64,000 nt of DNA from Lytechinus pictus (GCF_037042905.1 NC_087251.1:41040373-41104372); one strand, 5' to 3'. Shown: positions 48,521 through 61,380, counted from the stretch's first letter. The notes: a model not told the origin generated them from the sequence alone. Made by a program: numbers and translations.

Positions 48521-48869
48521 TGTTGCATGATAATTAATTCAAAATAATGATATGGATCCTTAGCAGATGATTGGCTCAAATCTATCACATGACCAGTTAT
48601 ATAAATTAGCTAACAGGAAAAATTGCTAATAACTGGTCATGGTACCGAGACTAATTACATGGGGGCCCTGGACAATTTTGCCTAGAAAAGCTCAAAAGAG
48701 CCCATTCACTGCAATGGTAAAATGTATGCATCCAATATTGCAGATTTATGCAGTAGGTTGCGAGAAGTAGCCCCTAAAAATATATATATATATTTTTGCC
48801 TGTATTGAGACAAGGATGGCTTATCAAATAAGGATCCACATCATTATTTTATGAAACAATACACATTTT
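48521..48869. mobile_element. MITE with TGTT(G/T)CAT ends
   Basis: AAAATAATGATATGGATCCT near the left end is mirrored as AGGATCCACATCATTATTTT near the right end. The outer bases TGTTGCAT and ATGAAACA pair with one mismatch. Non-coding. Confidence 0.6.
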
Positions 48870-49192
48870 GCCAAGGCGTTAGAATGACCCACATTTGTTA
48901 CTTTTGAAATGGTCCAAACGCCCTCAGCTTTGCCTCAGGTGTGTTAGAACTCTTCCAAAGGTCCCTTGTGTGTGTATTTCTTACTAATGCCCTTGATGTG
49001 TATTGCTTGTATGCTATTAAAGTAATTTTGCCATCCAATGGTAGACCATGGAGTTCCATGGCATTTGCTCCGGCGACAATTGCTCTGATGGAAAATGTGC
49101 ACATTATTACACTCTGAGATATTGAGACCGGAGCAAATGTCGCAGGAGCAAATGTGGTGTCCCCAACCATGGACCCCCCCAAAAAAACAAAT

Positions 49193-49390
49193 GGGCAATT
49201 CCATAAAATATGTACGTCCGACCCCCTATATTTGTGACCTTCATGAAATTTTCTGTCTCTGATTTCTGGTTCTTGTGACAGTCTGTAATGCTGTCAAATA
49301 ACCATGACTTGGTCAGTTTATGAAGTGAAGTAAAAACTTAAGAAAAATGAAAGGTAGGATGTAGGAAAAGCTTATTTTACAGAATTGCCC
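49193..49390. mobile_element. MITE, GGGCAATTCCA family, AAAT duplication
   Basis: It starts GGGCAATTCCATAAAATATG and ends AGAATTGCCC. AAAT flanks it (49189-49192 and 49391-49394). It is closely related to 46469-46655. Confidence 0.88.
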
Positions 49391-49719
49391 AAATCAGAAA
49401 ATGGAAAGGGAGAAAGGTAAAAACTTTTCACCATAAACTGTTTCTGAAAAAAACAAAATTGGGGCTCATTAAACCACCAAGTGGATGGCAAAATTCCTTT
49501 AATAGTACATTTCATGCAATGGGGCCCACCCTGGGGGGATTAAGGAACAAAGCCAAATTTCACATGGGAAGGGGGGGGGGTGTCGGGGTTCATAATAGAT
49601 TAAGAGGGGGCAGGTAAGTGGATGATATAGACAGTGGACAGAATAAGCATAACTGAAAAGCAATGAATTTTCATTTTCCAACAACTTTTATTAAAGATAA
49701 AAAAAAAAAATTGCCAATA

Positions 49720-49990
49720 AAAAAAATGACCAGCAGTCCAGAAGATTCATTCAAGTATACAAGATACCATAGCAGCTAATGACCTCTTGATTCAATGGGG
49801 CAAACCCTACCCTCACAAAATGACAAGCAGCCTAGTCTGAGTCAGGGTCTCCTTGACAAAAATCACACAATATGTGACATCACTACCTCAAGATCTATTT
49901 TTCAGTGTACAGAGAAGGGCATTCGATACTGCTGTGCATGGTATACAACTTGCCACAATGAGAGTGCTTTAATAATGATTTCAATGATCT
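49720..49990 (+). repeat. Inverted duplicate, arm 1 (partner 55000-55255)
   Basis: The sequence from GACCAGCAGTCCAGAAGATT to TGGTATACAACTTGCCACA is a diverged inverted copy of about 55000-55255. Both keep a TTTTTCAG- or TTCTTCAG-like acceptor, a ~35 bp block TGT(A/G)CAGAGAAGGGCA... and a GTATAC site after it. Confidence 0.7.
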
Positions 49991-50984
49991 TTTGTGTAGC
50001 CAAGAGTATGAAAGACAATGCATCAAATTTTCAAGTGATTATTTCCTGGGGGCAACACTTTTTTTTAGGGGGAACATTCATTCATAAAAAGAAATTTCCT
50101 TTACCAACCCCATCCCCCTTCCTTGCCATAAGAATCAATCTATTAATCTCCTTTGTAGTCTTTTCATTCACCCTTGAACAAAACCACCACCTTATTTCCT
50201 TTAATCTGCTCCCTTCCTTACAACCATCTCACCTTCCCCCTTCCCCTCCACTAATTGTGCTCTCTTCCCATACCTCCCTGTACTATCCATCCAGGGAAGC
50301 ATTTCATGAAGAATTGTCAGTGATTTTCACAAAAAAATCATGCTAAGTGCAAATTAGTGATTATCACTAACAAAACTTGTCATGATATGCTCCTGTATCT
50401 GCCCATTTTCAATCATTTCACATCCTTTCAACATTAACTATCCATGACTGACACTACAATGTTCTAATGTTCAAATTAATATTTTTTAGTATTATCACTA
50501 ATCATTTTTCACATTTCATATTTTTATTAAACAATTTAATTTATATCATCTCATTAAAAAAACCTAGCCAATAGATTTATTTTCAAAGGGGAGCTTTTCT
50601 TTTCAAAAGAGCAAATGGAATATATTATGATTTGCAAATAAATATATCCTTTTCTGTTCATGATGCAATCGCGGTTCTATGAATTTTCAGTGAACACTGC
50701 ATTTTGATAAAAATAGCTAATTTATTCATTCACCATCATACAAGAACCAAATGTTGGCTTGCATATCCATCACATAACCATGAACTCTGAGAGATCAGGC
50801 GAGGCACCGACAATGAAAGATAGATCTAATGGGTTGGAACCTCAAAGTAGGCTTGTCCTGAGGGAGTACACTTCACATTCCACAATGGTTTATAATCCCC
50901 CATCAATCATTGCAATACAATGCATGAACCCTAGTAGTGAAGCAAAATGTCAAATTTCAGAGACGGCAACCAATCAAATTTAAA

Positions 50985-51290
50985 AAAATCTTTCCATGGA
51001 TATAAGAAACCATTTCTTCAGCTTAATGGTCATCAAGAACCAATGACAACTCTCACAGACAGCATCCAATAAAATTGTCCAAACTTGTTCCAGACTGGAT
51101 GGAGGAAACCACTTCTTTAGCCAAAGGGTCATGGAGCGTTGGAACAATCTACCAAATCATGCAATGTCAAATCTGACAGACAGCACCCAACAAAATTTCC
51201 CAAACTTATTCCACACTGGATATAGGAAACCATTTCTTTAGCCAAAGGGACACTGTTGGAAAAATCTACCAATCACTGCCCTACCATCAG
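50985..51290 (+). pseudogene. Decayed CR1/L2-like LINE C-terminal remnants, tandem
   Basis: One frame reads HFFSQRVMERWNNLP, a motif typical of the C-terminal end of CR1-type LINE ORF2. The surrounding block (TGGATATAGGAAACCATTTC and CCAAACTTRTTCCA, R = A or G) recurs about every 115-125 bp, three times. Frames shift and stops occur. Confidence 0.6.
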
Positions 51291-51573
51291 ACTGGAAGAT
51301 GGATGAATGAACAGCCTAGCATCACTTCATGTCAAGCTTCAGAACGTGGCTGAGAAACTCCTCTGACTTGATCAAAGGAACGATAAGCAAGAAGGAAATA
51401 ATTTTATGATGGTCTGAAAATTATGCATTGTATGATCATTGCAAAGAAGTGAAAGACTCACAAGTTCCCATGAAAGATTTTTAGATGTCACAAGATCGTA
51501 AACAAATTGAATCATTGAGTGGAGGACCTCCCAATATAACTGGCAATGGTAAGCAGGTACATGCATACCTTAA

Positions 51574-52039
51574 CCCTATATAGCCCGGGGGGGGGGGGGG
51601 GGGCTTTTTTTTAGCCTCCACAACATTTTTTGTGATATATTTGTAAAGATCAGGCCACAAATTGTCATGAAATTTTTCTCACGCAACTTTATAGACCAAA
51701 TTTACAATGCAATGGTATGCAGTTACAAAGTTAGGCAACATTTTGTAAGCGCATGTCAGACCAAAATTGCTCAAAAATGTGATTTCATTTGACAAATCCA
51801 ATGAAAATTCTGTATGTAGCCAAAATTCATACATGCATCATTATTTTTACCTATAGATACTGATTACGAACTACTGAATTCATGTATTTATGATTGAAAT
51901 AGTGACATCGACAACTTTCATTAAAAAAACGAGAGATAGTATCCAAATCAAAAACTAAGATCAGGGGTGGGGGGGGGGGGTAAGAATGCCCCCCCCCCCC
52001 CCGTCTATGTAATTTCAAATTAGCCTGGGCTATATAGGG
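51574..52039. mobile_element. TTAA-flanked MITE (piggyBac-like ends)
   Basis: TTAA lies at 51570-51573 and 52040-52043. The ends are CCCTATATAGCCCGGG and the complement of CCCTATATAGCCC. The interior (AGACCAAATTTACAATGCAA and a CATGTCAGACC block) recurs in diverged form at 24890-25140, 57090-57290 and 59450-59600. No transposase is present. Confidence 0.88.
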
Positions 52040-52392
52040 TTAAACACGGGAACGTCCCCTCACTTTAATGGATACCTGAACATGATGAAGTTTCCTCTGC
52101 ACAGGAAATCTATTCAAAATTAATTCCAAAGAAAGAGCGTTTCCTCCCCGACACAGAATATGAATGGTGACAAAGAATCTGCCTTATTAGAATTCACACA
52201 AATGCGTTGTAGTTTAATAACTAGAATTACTAAGCCAGAAAATGTATCAGATGTATGTAGCTTCTCTTTTAGTGACAAGATTGACTCTGACTCTGTAATA
52301 CCAAGACTTCACATTGCCTTTCATGTCATCAGAGTCAAATAAATCTGGAAAATCCAACAAACACAGGAAAATATCAAATGGCTGTAAAAGAC

Positions 52393-53736
52393 AACAAGTG
52401 GAACGCCTCTGGCAGTCTCGCCTGCATTACGCAATTTAATATAGCAGCAGTGCTAACTTTGTAAACTACTATAAAATAATCATTCACAAAAACATCATTC
52501 ATATAATGACATAATACCACGTTCATTGACCATAAATGGCATTTGAACGGAGACTTAAGACTGTCAACTACACCCATGTCCACATTTCATTCACTCTATC
52601 CATAAACTTTCAAAGTTATGATGGCAATTCAACAATTACCCCAACATGGCCTAAGTTTATTGACCTTAACTGACCTTTGACTTGGTTTTGTGACCTGAAA
52701 CTCACAGGGGATGTTCAGTGATGCTTGATTACTCTTATATCCCAAGTTTTATGAACTAGATCCATAAACTTCAGTTAGGATGGTAATTCAACAAATACCC
52801 CCAACACGGCCAAAGTTCATTGACCTTTAATGACCTTTGACCATGGTCATGTGACCTGAAACTCGTACAGGATGTTGAGTGATACTTGATTACTCTTATG
52901 TCCAAGTTTTATGAACTAGATCCATAAACATTCAGAGTTAGGATGGTAATTTAACATATACCCCCAACACGGCCAAAGTTCATTGACCTTAAATGACCAT
53001 TGACCATGGTCATGTGACCAGAAACTCGCACAGGATATTCAGTGGTACTTGATTAACCTAATGTCCAAGTTTCATGAACTAAATCCATAAATTTTCAAAG
53101 TTATGATAGTAATTCAACAAATACCCCCAACTTGGCCAAAGTTCATTGACCCTAAATGACCTTTGACCTTGGTCATGTGACCTAAAACTCAGGCAGGATG
53201 TTTACTAATACTTGATTAACCTTATGTCCAAGTTTCATGGACTAGATCCATAAATTTTCAAAGTTATGATAGTAATTCAACAAATACCCCCAACTTGACC
53301 AAAGTTCATTGACCCTAAATGACCTTTGACCTTGGTCACGTGACCTGAAACTCGAGCAGGATGTTCACTTATACTTGATTAACCTTATGTCCAAGTTTCA
53401 TGAACTAGGTCCATATACTTTCTAAGTTATGATGTCGTTTAAAAAACTTAACCTTCGGTTAAGATTTTGAAAATAATTTTCCCAACATGGTCTAAGTCCA
53501 TTGACCCTAAATGACCTTTGACCTTGGTCATGTGACCTGAAACTCAGGCAGGATGTTCAGTAATACTTGATTAACCTTATGTCCAAGTTTCATGAACTAG
53601 GTCCATATACTTTCTAAGTTATGATGTCATTTCAAAAACTTAACCTTAGGTTAAGATTTGATGTTGACGCCGCCGCCGCCGCCGCCGTCGGAAAAGCGGC
53701 GCCTATAGTCTCGCTCTGCTATGCAGGCGAGACAAA
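52393..53736 (+). mobile_element. ~163 bp tandem-repeat element, complete copy (Helitron-like?)
   Basis: The left end is ACAAGTGGAACGCCTCTGGC with GTCTCGCCTGCAT. About seven units of ~163 bp follow, then the palindrome CTTAACCTTAGGTTAAG, (GCC)n, GCGGCGCCTATAG and the hairpin GTCTCGCTCTGC...GCAGGCGAGAC. A unique left end, a central minisatellite, subterminal inverted repeats and a 3' hairpin resemble Helentron-derived elements. That class is inference. Most units carry TGACCTTTGACC. Confidence 0.75.
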
Positions 53737-54999
53737 AATGACTAACTGGAACTAGATCCACTGAGAATTCCTGTAATGCCACCCCAAAGAGGCCAACCCT
53801 CTCACAAGATATCAGCATTTGTGAGTCACAGAAGTGTGTGACTTGCACGAGGTTTTGAAGAGCTCTGGATATCATGCGTAGGCTGAAAGTAACACCTTTC
53901 CTTGTGGTCAGACAGTACTTGAAGATTATCGCAACATTACCAGATTCCAAACACCAAATATAAAGATGTCACATGCGACTGAAACAAATTTCCGGAAGTC
54001 AGCAGCACTCTCTTCGAACATACTTCGCCAGTTCCTCTCTCTTCACTTTGTGAAGAACAAATGGTTACCTGCATCGATTTAGAGTGAAAGCCAGTTTTTG
54101 ATCGATCTTGATCAATGCCACTAAGCTCCAAAGCCATATTGGCTAAACTGCTCCATCAATAATTCAAATATCAACATGGGTCAACTTGAAACACTACACT
54201 GGCAAGGCTCTAGAAATCAAAATTTGACATTGCAATTTTGAAACAAGATTCCAGACTTACATATATTGCTCTGATTGAAGAAGCATTTTTTTTTTACACA
54301 TTGTGGAAAAATCATTGAAGTGCACAACCCTCATAAAAATGGGTGGAAAAGTTTATATCCGAAGTTGAAGATTTGGGCAGACAAACCTACATTGAGAATC
54401 TACCTTATCATCACATATCTTAACATTCGTGCAGTCCACATTATCTCTTCACATTCTGTGAATACACGATGGATACGCACTCGGCACAAACATGGGGTTT
54501 ATGTACGTACATGGTGAAATGACCGCGATAAAGTTTGATATATTAATTCAAATCAGTCTGGCCAAAAAAAGAACACGTACAGAAAAGGAGAATATATATA
54601 TTGCAAAATAATTCACATTGCTCTGCAATAAAAAAAAAAAAGATCAATGTCTGTATATATAAATTTCTAATAAAAATTGTTTATCTTCTTAGCACATTAT
54701 TAAATCAGTCATGGCAGATATCATGTTGCAACAATGTGAAACAAAGATAAAGTTCGAGCAACATCTAGAACAAATAGTACTGGGAGGTATATAAAGAAAG
54801 ACTATAATCAATGGTTTGATCCGGCACAGCCAACAAAAGGATACAGAAATGGGAAGAAATACCAGTTAAGGTGATGTGGGGAAAATTGCCGCCAAATATT
54901 TTCACAAAGGTTATTGCCCTGATGCCCTCAGTACATAATTACTGGAAAATTGATTGCATTGTCTCACATACTTTCGGCTACACAAAATATCATTGAAAT
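53737..54999. other. Non-coding stretch
   Basis: No gene, RNA or element could be supported. Frames are short and without recognisable motifs. Confidence 0.4.
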
Positions 55000-55255
55000 C
55001 ATGATTAAAACACTTACATTGTGGTAAGTTGTATACCATGCACAACTGTGTCCAGTGCCCTTCTCTGCACACTGAAGAATATATCTCTTGGTAGTGATGT
55101 CACTAATTGTGTGATTTTGGCAGGAAGATCCCAGCTCAAACTAGACAGGAAGCCATGTTTGCAAGGTTTAGGGCCTACCACCATCAATCAAGGTCAACTG
55201 CTATGGTCCTGCAACTTGAATGAATCTTCCGGGCTGCTGGTCTTACAATTTATTT
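55000..55255 (-). repeat. Inverted duplicate, arm 2 (partner 49720-49990)
   Basis: Read on the - strand it matches arm 1, including ATTCTTCAG|TGTGCAGAGAA and a GTATAC donor-like site. Whether the short central block is an exon cannot be decided. Confidence 0.7.
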
Positions 55256-55360
55256 TTTCAAAAAAGAAAAATAAACTTCATGAATACAAAACAAGTATTG
55301 TATATAGCACAGACAATTGTACACTGTAGGACAGGTCCAAGCTATCTGACATTGATGTAA

Positions 55361-55738
55361 AGGTCACCGCACACCTTTTGATTGGTCTGCGAACCAATTA
55401 AGGAGTAAAACGTTTTGAACATAGAGACATGTGACATCTTCCTGTGTAAAATTCTAAATCATCCAATGAATACTCATTGAAATCTGTGACTATGCAAGCA
55501 TCATCATTTGAATAAAAGTGAAATGTCATAGCAATCATACAATTTCCTACAATTTAAAACCAATTTGGCCTTCACAAAAAAAAAATAAAGGCTTGAAATC
55601 AAATAAAATTATTTAGTATTCTCAGTTAATTTAAGCCTCGAATGAAAAGATATTTGTCAATCACATTACAGAAAATTAGCATAATGTAATTTGCTCCAAA
55701 ATCAGATTGTGGACCACTCGAAAGGTGTGCGGAGGCCT
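55361..55738. mobile_element. MITE with TAA duplication (Harbinger-like)
   Basis: The ends are AGGTCACCGCACACCTTTT and CGAAAGGTGTGCGGAGGCCT. TAA flanks it (55358-55360 and 55739-55741), a three-base duplication typical of PIF/Harbinger elements. Confidence 0.85.
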
Positions 55739-55741
55739 TAA

Positions 55742-57405
55742 GAGACAAATTAAAGAAGTGTTTCACAAAAAATCAAATGTGATTAAATAGCTACTTGCGT
55801 GTGGAAAATAACAGATCAATATATTGATTGAATCACTCTCAAAGGACGTGCTCTAATGCAAATGAATTGATCAGACTGTATATCAAAGATCATGAGCATG
55901 TTAATGCTTTCGCCATGACTTTGGTCAGAGATTTTTTTTTTGTGAACACTTCCCAGAATTGTTTTGCTAGTTTAATATACTTAAGAAAGAGAAACTAAAA
56001 TATCCAAAAATATGAGAGCACTTTCTAACCCAGTAACACTGAGTGCACCTATCTACCATGGTTTTTCATCTAAACCTGGGTTGAGTGCGGCAAAATGAGG
56101 GTAAACATCTTGCTGAAGGAAAACACAGATTGAAAGACTAGAGTTGATCTCTCAAACAGTTCTTGAATTATCGCGAGAACAAGTTATTTCAATATTGTTT
56201 TGTGAAAAATAAGTGAAACTTAAAAATATAACTTCCTTATTTTACATCCGTTTTTGAAAAATCTTTCAATGTTATGCTTGGTAGATATTTTTCTATTGAT
56301 TAAAATCAACATATTTCTGGGGTGGACTTGACCTTTAAAGGGTGGCTGCAAATTTCATAATAGAATAAAAACAAATGGCACCTCATTGCAAAGAGGCTAA
56401 CCAATAACACCATTTTCATTTTTAGTGGTTCAGTATTAAACAAATAATCATCCATCAAACTTGAGTTTTGGAACTTTTTGTGAGGGGTTTATTTTGCTAC
56501 TTTTTAATGATGATTAATCTGATATTTTGTCTATAACATTTGGCGTCCCACAAATAACTATACAAGGTCCTTTGTTTATTATTTATGCTAATGACATCAT
56601 TCATTCTTCTGAAATATATTTTATCACGTATGCAGATATTAATGCTAGAAATTAACAGATATAAATTGAATATGGTAATAACAAACTTTGATTGTTGCTG
56701 ATAGGCCTAAACAAATAGGTTAAAGATTAATAACACAAAATACATCATATTCTGAGCATAGAAAAACCTTTATCTCGAAATTAACACCTTACAAAATATT
56801 CTAAATTTTTAGGGTGTAATTAATGTATGATGAAAATAAATATTAATGAAATTAATGGGAAAATAGGTATAATAGTAATGTGCACGAAAGGGGGGGGGGA
56901 GAATAATTCTACGACAAGTAGATCCAGGGTAAAAAACCAGAGATAAAACACAATAGACAAAAACTCTGGAAAACCTTCGGATCCACTTTTGCAGAATTGT
57001 CAACACATAAATAAATAAATACTTCATCAAGAAAAACTTTCCTAACTAGGCCGGGGTGGGGGGGGGGGAAGGGGGGCTTGAAGGGCCTGCTTGACGCTCA
57101 TGCAATATTTTTTTAACATGAAAAACTCTCACCATGTTGTTTTGTGACTTTCTTCGCATATTTTAAGACCAAATTTGTAGCATCCAGGAATGCAGTTCCG
57201 AAGATATGCATAATTTGTACAAGCATGTCGGACCAAAAATTGCTCTAAAACGTGATTTTGTGTACAATTTTAGTGCAAATTGTGTTTTCAGCCAAATATT
57301 GATAAATGAGTATATTTACTCTCATTGATTCAAATTAATTGATCACCAACAAATTTCATCTAAAATACAATGAAAAGCAAAGGTAAAATAAAAGAAATAC
57401 ATTAA
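55742..57405. other. Non-coding stretch with SINE and MITE fragments
   Basis: A SINE body fragment lies at about 56040-56130 (AAACCTGGGTTGAGTGCGGC). A MITE fragment ends at about 56340. A diverged TTAA-family interior lies at 57060-57290. No gene is supported. Confidence 0.5.
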
Positions 57406-58353
57406 ACAAGTGGAATGCCTCTGGCCGTCTCACCTGCATCACACGATTCAATATAGCAGCAGTGCTGATTTTGAAAACTACTATAACTCGCACAAGATGT
57501 TCAGTGATACTTGGTTACTCTTATTTCCACGTTTTATGAACTAGACCAATACACTTATAGAGATATGATGGCAATTCAACAAATACCCCCAACGTGGCCA
57601 AAGTTCTTTGACCTTACATGACCTTTGACCTGATCATGTGACCTGAAACTCGCACAGGATGTTCAGTGATACTTGATTACTATTATGTCCAAGTTTTATG
57701 AACTAGACCAACACACTTTCAAATTTATAGCTGTAATTCAACAAATACCCCAATTTGGCCAAAGTTCATTGACCCTAAATGACCTTTGACCTTGATCATG
57801 TGACCTGAAACTTGCACAGGATGTTCAGTAATACTTGATTACTATTATGTCCAAGTTTCATGAATCAGATCCATAAACATTCAAAGTTATGATGGTAATT
57901 CAACAGATACCCCCAATTCGGCCAAAGTTCATTGACCCTAAATGACCTTTGACCTTGGTCATGTGATGTGAAACTCACGCAGGATGTTCAGTGATACTTG
58001 ATTAACCTTATGTATAAGTTTCATGAACTAGGTCCATATATTTTCTAAGTTATGATGACATTTCAAAAACTTAACCTTAGGTTAAGATTTTGATGTTGAT
58101 TCCCCCAACATGGTCTAAGTTCATTGACCCTAAATGACCTTTGACCTTGGTCATGTGACATGAAACTCAGGCAGGATGTTCAGTAATACTTGATTAACCT
58201 TATGGCCAAGTTTCATGAACTAGGTCCATACACTTTCTAAGTTATGCTGTCATTTCAAAAACTTAACCTCAGGTTAAGATTTGGTGTTGACGCCGCCGTG
58301 GCCGTCGGAAAAGCGGCGCCTATAGTCTCACTCTGCTATGCAGGTGAGACAAA
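57406..58353 (+). mobile_element. ~163 bp tandem-repeat element, complete copy 2
   Basis: It has the same ends as 52393-53736 (ACAAGTGGAATGCCTCTGGC and GCGGCGCCTATAGTCTC... GCAGGTGAGAC) with about five units. Palindromes CTTAACCTTAGGTTAAG and CTTAACCTCAGGTTAAG lie near the right end. Confidence 0.78.
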
Positions 58354-60540
58354 AATTGCAGAAACAATCCAATACATAAGAAATTGATCTGGTATCAACT
58401 TTTTTTTCAAGAGCATTTGCGGAGAACAACACAGAGTTTCTACACCAAAACTTAGGTCATTTGTAGCTTTACTTTTGGGAGCAAAAAGGTATGATTTTTC
58501 ATACCACTTGTGCATGAATTAACATAGTTAATAGCAATTTTCATAAAATAAACATCATACAATTTTGTAGATTAGGTCCAAGGCAACGTGCATGCCAATT
58601 ATCAGGTTGACGACTAAAATTTCAGGGAAGCCTTTCACCCATATGATCTCCCAATATGCCCCGGCCAAGTTAGAATTAATTCTAAGCCAAACACTTGAAA
58701 AATCATTTCCAACCTTATGAACAAATTACTTTTTACTCCTATAACCATGCCCTACATAATGAAACAACAGATAATTCAGATACAATGAAATTTCAGCAAA
58801 AAAGATAATAGCTTGGACCTGCTGCTTCGGGCTACACAAAAGTTATAAAACACATTAAAAAAATGATGGGTTCATGAGGAAAAATAAATAAAGAATCCCA
58901 TATTTGGTGATAAAGAGTTTTGGATATATTAACATAAAGTTTAAAGTGATGATTTGTTCAATTAATATGATCTACATGATCACACAAAGACCAATAACTT
59001 TTCAAACCAGACACTCCCTGTAGAAAATGATTCTAAGATTGGTGTTATGTCCTCGTCTCAGATAGACTGTCTCTCTTATTTATGCTTGGAAGATGGTAGA
59101 CACCAGATAGGGGTTGTATCCATGACGCACATTGAGTGTCATGACTGTAGGTGTAAAGTGAAAGAAAAAAATATTATTCTAACAACAGTCCTTCTCTAAG
59201 AAATATCTGCATTGGGGAAAATACACTTATATTTATTATGATTATACAGAAACATTTTCAACAAATTTCAACAGGTTTTACATCATTATATGTACGATAT
59301 ATATCAACAAAAACACTTCCAAAAATTCAGATGCTTATAAATTCAGTACTTTAAATTGGATATCTTTTGGAAAAGAAATTTGAATATTGCCATTTAAGGC
59401 ACAATGTTCATTTTCACATGTATATTTGCAACTACTGCGACCGTATTGCCACACAAAAATTTTGACCAGGTTTTTTTACTGTCATGTCTTGCCCATCTTT
59501 TGAGACCAAATTTGTGAGGGCCAGGTACATGGTTCCAAAATTACCTAACATTTTGTAAATGCATGTCAGACCCAAATTGCTAAAAAAAAAAAAAGAATGT
59601 TTCTGTAAACAAAGTCAATTCAAATGGAATTTTCTCATCTTATAGAGATATGACTATTTTTGCTTTCATCAGCTAAAACTCAATTGATTTTAGCATAATT
59701 ATGCTTTAAAAAGGTTCTGCAATGAATCTGGCCCTAAGAAAATAGACAAAAGATTTTTTTTAAGGAGAAATACATAAATTTACAAAAGCAAACAAATATA
59801 TAATAATTGATATTCACACTGATTTTTTTTCCAGCACATTTGTAATGAATGCTAAAAAAACTATTTACACCAAAAATTAGCATTCCATGAGTTTTATTTA
59901 TTGAGTTAGAGTAAAAAGTATGATTCACACATTCATTGGCTTAATTCATATGAAATTCATATCAGCAGCCAAGGTCACAAGGGGGGGGGGGAGAGAACAG
60001 AGCCTGGTTTGGGTTTAAAACCGAAAGGAGTCATAACTGAAATCATGTACGTGTATCATCTGAAATTACATCACGTAATCAGTATATTGTTGATTCTGAA
60101 TTTATGCCATAAATATATCATATTGAATTATTTAATGAAATATGTGGAGAAGGTGGTAAAGAAAAAGACAAAGCTTTGTGATTGATACAAATTGAAATCA
60201 AATATGGAACATAGGTAAGATTTTATCATCAAGAGAATGCATGATATTGAATTTGAACTGAAACGAGAACACATATTGGTCTACCTGTAATCAATCCAGA
60301 ATTCTTACCAATTTCTACTACACAGATTTTATGACAGCTCACTATACATGTAGATGTATATAATCAATAGTTAGAATCAATCATATGGTCAATTGCTATG
60401 CTTTGAGTTAAAGGGCCCAGATGTCATATGAAGGCTATGCTTTGACAATCTAGATGATGAATAATGGATTGGGTAATTTCGGCGTAGATCTTTTAGAGTT
60501 GATGTTACCCCGATTTTTAAACAAGCACAGCACAAAACTT
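58354..60540. other. Non-coding stretch
   Basis: AT-rich with a diverged TTAA-family fragment at 59450-59620. No gene is supported. Confidence 0.45.
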
Positions 60541-60824
60541 GAAGAGCAGATATTGAACTTTTGTGACATGTGATTTTCTTTTTGAAGTTCAGACACCATC
60601 CATCAAATGATTTTGGGGTATCCCCTTCTTGAGAAATTTTTTTCTAATCATGTACGAATGACTAATTGTCCAATTTAAATCAGATGAAAGAGTTGAAGCT
60701 GAACTTTACGATGATCAGTCATTTATCTGAAACTGAATACAAAGGATAAAGCATAAATAATTCTGGGTTTCATTATTTTCTGAGAAACACTGTAGATAAT
60801 AATTGTGAATCCTGCACAACTTAC

Positions 60825-61003
60825 CAATGGTTGTGGTGGCATATTGCAGCGCATTTTCTGGACCACTGACCCCAGTTTGTCGAGTTCATCCTCCAGCATG
60901 CACCAACATCTACCTCCACATACAGCACTTCCCGTTGGGCCACTTCTGCTAGTAGAACCCTCGATTCCAGGGCTTTGCTCTCATGAATAGCACTCTATAC
61001 CCT
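60825..61003 (-). pseudogene. Exon-like repeat, copy 1 (coiled-coil-like)
   Basis: The - strand has an acceptor (GTATACAG) and a donor (GTAAGTTGTGCAG). The middle reads ESKALESRV and DELDKLGSVV, interrupted by frame changes. It is the most diverged of three copies (also 62441-62627 and 63365-63553). The function and the parent gene are not recognised. A terminus-like fragment of the ~163 bp repeat element lies just beyond (61054-61102). Confidence 0.55.
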
Positions 61004-61380
61004 CTGTATACAGCTAAACATAAATTTAAGATGAGACTTAGTACTTTGTTCTGAAGTGGAATGGCTCTAACAATGTCACCTGCTTTACACAAATCAATAT
61101 ACATAGGGGCAATTCCATAGGTTGGTGGACATGAGCTTAAAAATTCAAATTCAATATATAGCCCATCTGAACTGTACATTTTACATGTATTTGCCTTACT
61201 TATACTTATTGCTGGTTCTTTAATTGATGTTGAGGGCTTGAGGCAAGAAATGGAATGCATTTGTTTCACATTTTTTTATTTACACAGCCCAAGCCAGATC
61301 TCGTACAGTTTAGTGAATACATTACCGATATACTGACCAATAAGTAAAAGAGAGGAGGAAACTTATTCAGAATGTTACCT

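Noticed and set aside
49795..50346. 183-codon open frame
   Set aside because: It overlaps the inverted duplicate and low-complexity C/T-rich sequence and has no recognisable domain. Codon use looks random.
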